This document shows positions 62,106 to 64,000 of a stretch of DNA of 64,000 nucleotides, piece by piece; within the stretch, counting starts at the first letter, position 1; each line of letters opens with the position of its first letter. The notes beneath the pieces were generated by a model. It saw nothing but the letters and a program-made list of their open reading frames with translations, searched no databases and was not told where the DNA came from. The DNA is from Trichomonas vaginalis G3 (taxonomy: Eukaryota > Parabasalia > Trichomonadida > Trichomonadidae). Where the stretch lies: the NCBI RefSeq assembly GCF_026262505.1, contig NC_067207.1, positions 26,194,082-26,258,081 of the forward strand. Direction: 5' to 3'. The position numbers were made by a program, and so were the translations under genes.

Positions 62106-62348
62106 TTAATACGGTTGAGGTGTTGGATTTGGTTGCCAACTAGACTGTGGTGCAGGTTCAGGCTGTTGTATAACAGGAGCTTGCTCTTCTGGTTCAGGGT
62201 CTTTAGGTATAATACCAACGAACTGACCTACTCTTTTACCAATATTTTTGACTCCGTTCCAAATTCCTCTTCCTACGGTTTTTATTCCATTCCATATACC
62301 TCTTCCAACTCTTCTGAAGAAGTTTCCAATACTACTGAAGAAACCCAT
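62106..62348 (-). CDS. 80-aa amphipathic, pVI-like virion protein (M3)
   Basis: Looks whole. The N-terminal 45 residues form repeated basic, aromatic amphipathic helices (NFFRRVGRGIWNGIKTVG, repeated as RGIWNGVKNIGKRVG), then a Pro/Gln/Glu-rich tail. Small proteins with an amphipathic N-terminal helix that disrupt membranes, such as adenovirus protein VI, lie inside capsids of related viruses; the resemblance is in type, not proven homology. Confidence 0.6.
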   Translation of the reverse strand: MGFFSSIGNFFRRVGRGIWNGIKTVGRGIWNGVKNIGKRVGQFVGIIPKDPEPEEQAPVIQQPEPAPQSSWQPNPTPQPY

Positions 62349-62366
62349 TTTACTATATGTAAAAAT

Positions 62367-62729
62367 CTAATGTCCGCCTAGTCTCTTACGTTTCCTGTTG
62401 AGTTCCATAGCATTCTTTAACTGGAGCTCATACATTCTGTTTCTCCTCTGGTAGAAAACATATTCTGGGTCAACTCCTGTGTTCGCGTCATCTGCATAAA
62501 GTTGTTTATATCCCACTTCAGGGTTTGTATAAAACTCTTTCCATCTCATATTTGCATACCATGGTGGCAAACCTAACGCAGCGTCATTTGACATGGCAGT
62601 TTGCATTTGTACATCTGTTGGCACTTGACCATAGTTTGCCATTGCAGTTTGTATTCTAACTTCATTTGGAATATTCTCTGGGTTTGGTTGTCCAGGTTGC
62701 TGTGCATTCGCTAAGTTCTGTGCGTCCAT
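62367..62729 (-). CDS. 120-aa protein, Asn/Gln-rich start and basic end (M3)
   Basis: Looks whole: MDAQNLANAQQPGQPN, two related segments (VRIQTAMANYGQVPTDVQMQTAMSN split), an aromatic part (PPWYANMRWKEFYTNPE), and a basic end (NRKRKRLGGH). The start follows TTTTTATCTAATATTAA. No family recognised. Position among small virion genes suggests an internal or cement protein. Confidence 0.55.
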   Translation of the reverse strand: MDAQNLANAQQPGQPNPENIPNEVRIQTAMANYGQVPTDVQMQTAMSNDAALGLPPWYANMRWKEFYTNPEVGYKQLYADDANTGVDPEYVFYQRRNRMYELQLKNAMELNRKRKRLGGH

Positions 62730-62752
62730 TTAATATTAGATAAAAATATCTC

Positions 62753-62884
62753 TTACGAGTACATATACTGAACATTTGCAGGCATTGGTTCATCTTCATA
62801 TTCTCTATATCTTTCTGCCACGTCAAAGAAATAAATGACACAATGGAAAAAACCTAAAACAAGTAGTCCTATTTCAAACCACAT
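62753..62884 (-). CDS. 43-aa single-pass membrane protein (M3)
   Basis: A complete frame: MWFEIGLLVLGFFHCVIYFF forms a membrane helix, then a charged tail (DVAERYREYEDEPMPANV). Its start overlaps the end of the methyltransferase gene by 16 bases, as in compact viral gene sets. The start is preceded by ATTTTATTAG. A small virion membrane or lysis-type protein is possible. Confidence 0.6.
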   Translation of the reverse strand: MWFEIGLLVLGFFHCVIYFFDVAERYREYEDEPMPANVQYMYS

Positions 62885-63687
62885 TTACTTACTAATAAAA
62901 TTTCTTTGTTATGACACTTTCTCCGGTTTATAGGACCTCTCTCATATTCTATCTTGTCATATCTAAACTCATAGTCATGTATGTCCTCTAACCATCTCAT
63001 AACGGTTTCCAAACCACTTTTATCGGATGTAAAGTAAAAGCATGGATGGTTATGTAAAACGTCTAAAGTTTCTAAAGAGTCTCTCAAAGTCCAGTCTACT
63101 TGGTATTGAAAATCCCATGTGTTATAGAACGGCGGGTCCACTATAAAGAAAACATTTTCCTTGTCTTTATATTTTTCATACAACTCTGTCCAATAACATC
63201 TCACAAACTCTATACCCTCAATATATTTTTCTATGTCCTCTTTGAAAACGTTTGTATAGTTAAGATATAAAACTTTTGACATAAGTGTTTCAATGTCATG
63301 AACTCTTATAGAACCACTATATAATAGTCTAGCAGATATACTATCCCAGTCTATATATTCTGCTTTTTTCAAAACCTCTCTCACAATATTTTTCTTATCT
63401 AATGGTATACGTTCCATCTTACCTATAGGTATCTTTTCTTTTAACTCTTTCAATATATTGTTTGTGTCTGGTATATGTTTGAGACGGTCCATATAGTTGT
63501 CGAAATCATTGCATATAATCTTTGAGTCTGGGAATATTGTATGACATAAATGGGATATATAGAAACTTCCACCGAACAAATCTACAAATGTTAGACCATT
63601 CGGTAGTTTCTTAAGTTCTCTCAATATAATATCTTTACATTTACTCTTATTTCCAAAGAACGGTAACGGTGGTTTTGTAAAATTCAT
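62869..63687 (-). CDS. Dam-like DNA N6-adenine methyltransferase (M3)
   Basis: The 272-residue frame looks whole and has the length of Dam/D12-class enzymes (about 270-280). Motif X: PLPFFGNKSKCKD (residues 8-19). SAM-binding motif I: FVDLFGGSFY (about 35-44). Catalytic motif IV: FIVDPPFYNTW, with D183, a DPPF variant of DPPY. D12 enzymes methylate adenine in short motifs such as GATC. Trichomonas is reported to use N6-methyladenine as its main DNA mark, with Dam-like enzymes, so an element-encoded enzyme fits. The start follows TTTTTATTATTATATATAA. Confidence 0.9.
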   Translation of the reverse strand: MNFTKPPLPFFGNKSKCKDIILRELKKLPNGLTFVDLFGGSFYISHLCHTIFPDSKIICNDFDNYMDRLKHIPDTNNILKELKEKIPIGKMERIPLDKKNIVREVLKKAEYIDWDSISARLLYSGSIRVHDIETLMSKVLYLNYTNVFKEDIEKYIEGIEFVRCYWTELYEKYKDKENVFFIVDPPFYNTWDFQYQVDWTLRDSLETLDVLHNHPCFYFTSDKSGLETVMRWLEDIHDYEFRYDKIEYERGPINRRKCHNKEILLVSKCGLK

Positions 63688-63733
63688 TTATATATAATAA
63701 TAAAAATGTTTTTTTCCTGAAAAGTGACAGAAA

Positions 63734-63869
63734 AGTGACAAAACATGAAAACATATATAATTTGTGAAAAGCGACACATTATATAATGTTTTCGACCCAG
63801 AAGAAGGCTTCTTCCCAGAAGCAATGGAGGAAGAAGAAGAGTCCTCCGAATTCACACCAGAAGACTAAC
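63734..63869 (+). CDS. Acidic-tailed gene end (M3, remnant)
   Basis: A short plus-strand coding remnant ends FDPEEGFFPEAMEEEEESS then EFTPED and stop. The position and acidic tail parallel the end of the 501-codon gene at 10442-11947 in M1. No start codon is seen, so it is probably a remnant. AAAAGTGACA motifs precede it. Confidence 0.35.
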
Positions 63870-63909
63870 AATTTTCCGAATAAAAACTTCATTTATACTA
63901 AACATCTTC

Positions 63910-63942
63910 GGGGCTAGAGGGCACAAAGTGCCTGGAAGCCCC
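63910..63942. terminator. Nested GC hairpin at M3 gene 3' end
   Basis: Outer stem GGGGCT (63910-63915) with AGCCCC (63937-63942); inner stem GGCAC (63920-63924) with GTGCC (63928-63932), loop AAA. The outer stem equals that at 11999; the inner stem differs but still pairs. A T run follows. Confidence 0.6.
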
Positions 63943-64000
63943 ACTACCTTTTTTTTTTAAATCTCACGTTTCTGCCATTAGCAACCCCTAAAATTTTTAG

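Larger units (their letters stand above)
56957..64000. mobile_element. Maverick element M3 (partial, broken)
   Basis: A third Maverick-type element. Its left end is cut in the fibre gene next to the host surface gene, without terminal repeat or target duplication, and the right end lies beyond the window. It carries a phage-like fibre gene, a penton-like gene, three small virion-type genes, a Dam-like methyltransferase and an acidic-tailed gene end followed by a nested GC hairpin as in M1. It is interrupted by an integrase-bearing element (about 58240-61630). A few breaks are visible; several small genes look whole. Confidence 0.82.

Overview
The window looks like trichomonad (Trichomonas-type parabasalid) nuclear DNA. 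It is very AT-rich and its host genes are intronless. Some host genes carry the trichomonad initiator motif (TCA then a pyrimidine and A/T) a few bases before the ATG, for example at 13540 and 29447. Most of the sequence is mobile DNA, including three Maverick/Polinton-type elements. Species cannot be fixed from this window alone.

Layout. Positions 1-about 12150: Maverick M1, cut by the window start, with packaging ATPase, D5-like SF3 helicase, penton-like and major capsid genes, a decayed structural region, and a 501-codon repeat-rich gene at its edge. About 12150-13240: a small inverted-repeat-bounded stretch holding a decayed MO25-like fragment with a 121-bp tandem repeat. 13500-32220: host territory with a VIT/vWA protein, a tubby-domain protein, a protein O-mannosyltransferase, a UBA-domain protein, a Myb pseudogene, an ankyrin remnant and membrane proteins, interrupted by small DNA elements. 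32221-54057: a complete Maverick, M2, with about 680-bp terminal inverted repeats and a 5-bp target duplication. It sits inside a host surface-protein gene whose membrane anchor (31922-32220) is now separated from its ectodomain (54063-56946). About 56957-64000: a third Maverick, M3, truncated next to the host gene and running off the window. It carries a phage-like fibre gene, a penton-like gene, small virion-type proteins and a Dam-like adenine methyltransferase, and is itself interrupted by an integrase-bearing element (about 58240-61630).

Within M2 the packaging ATPase, capsid, penton-like and fibre genes form a virion module; a protein-primed-type DNA polymerase B and a chromodomain integrase form a replication/integration module; and a KilA-N protein next to a block of inverted-repeat iterons may form a control module. 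Many Maverick genes are broken, so these elements are treated as fossils.

The most unusual signal is a family of hairpin arrays at three loci (21060-21866, 31344-31656, 61391-61568). Each consists of long near-perfect stem-loops about 50-63 bases long. The two larger arrays have an exact 250-bp period with four hairpin classes per unit. The three loci share the same cyclic order of classes and show paired (compensating) changes in the stems. Two copies lie inside small elements with related terminal inverted repeats; the third lies beside the integrase gene nested in M3. I do not know a described system that matches.
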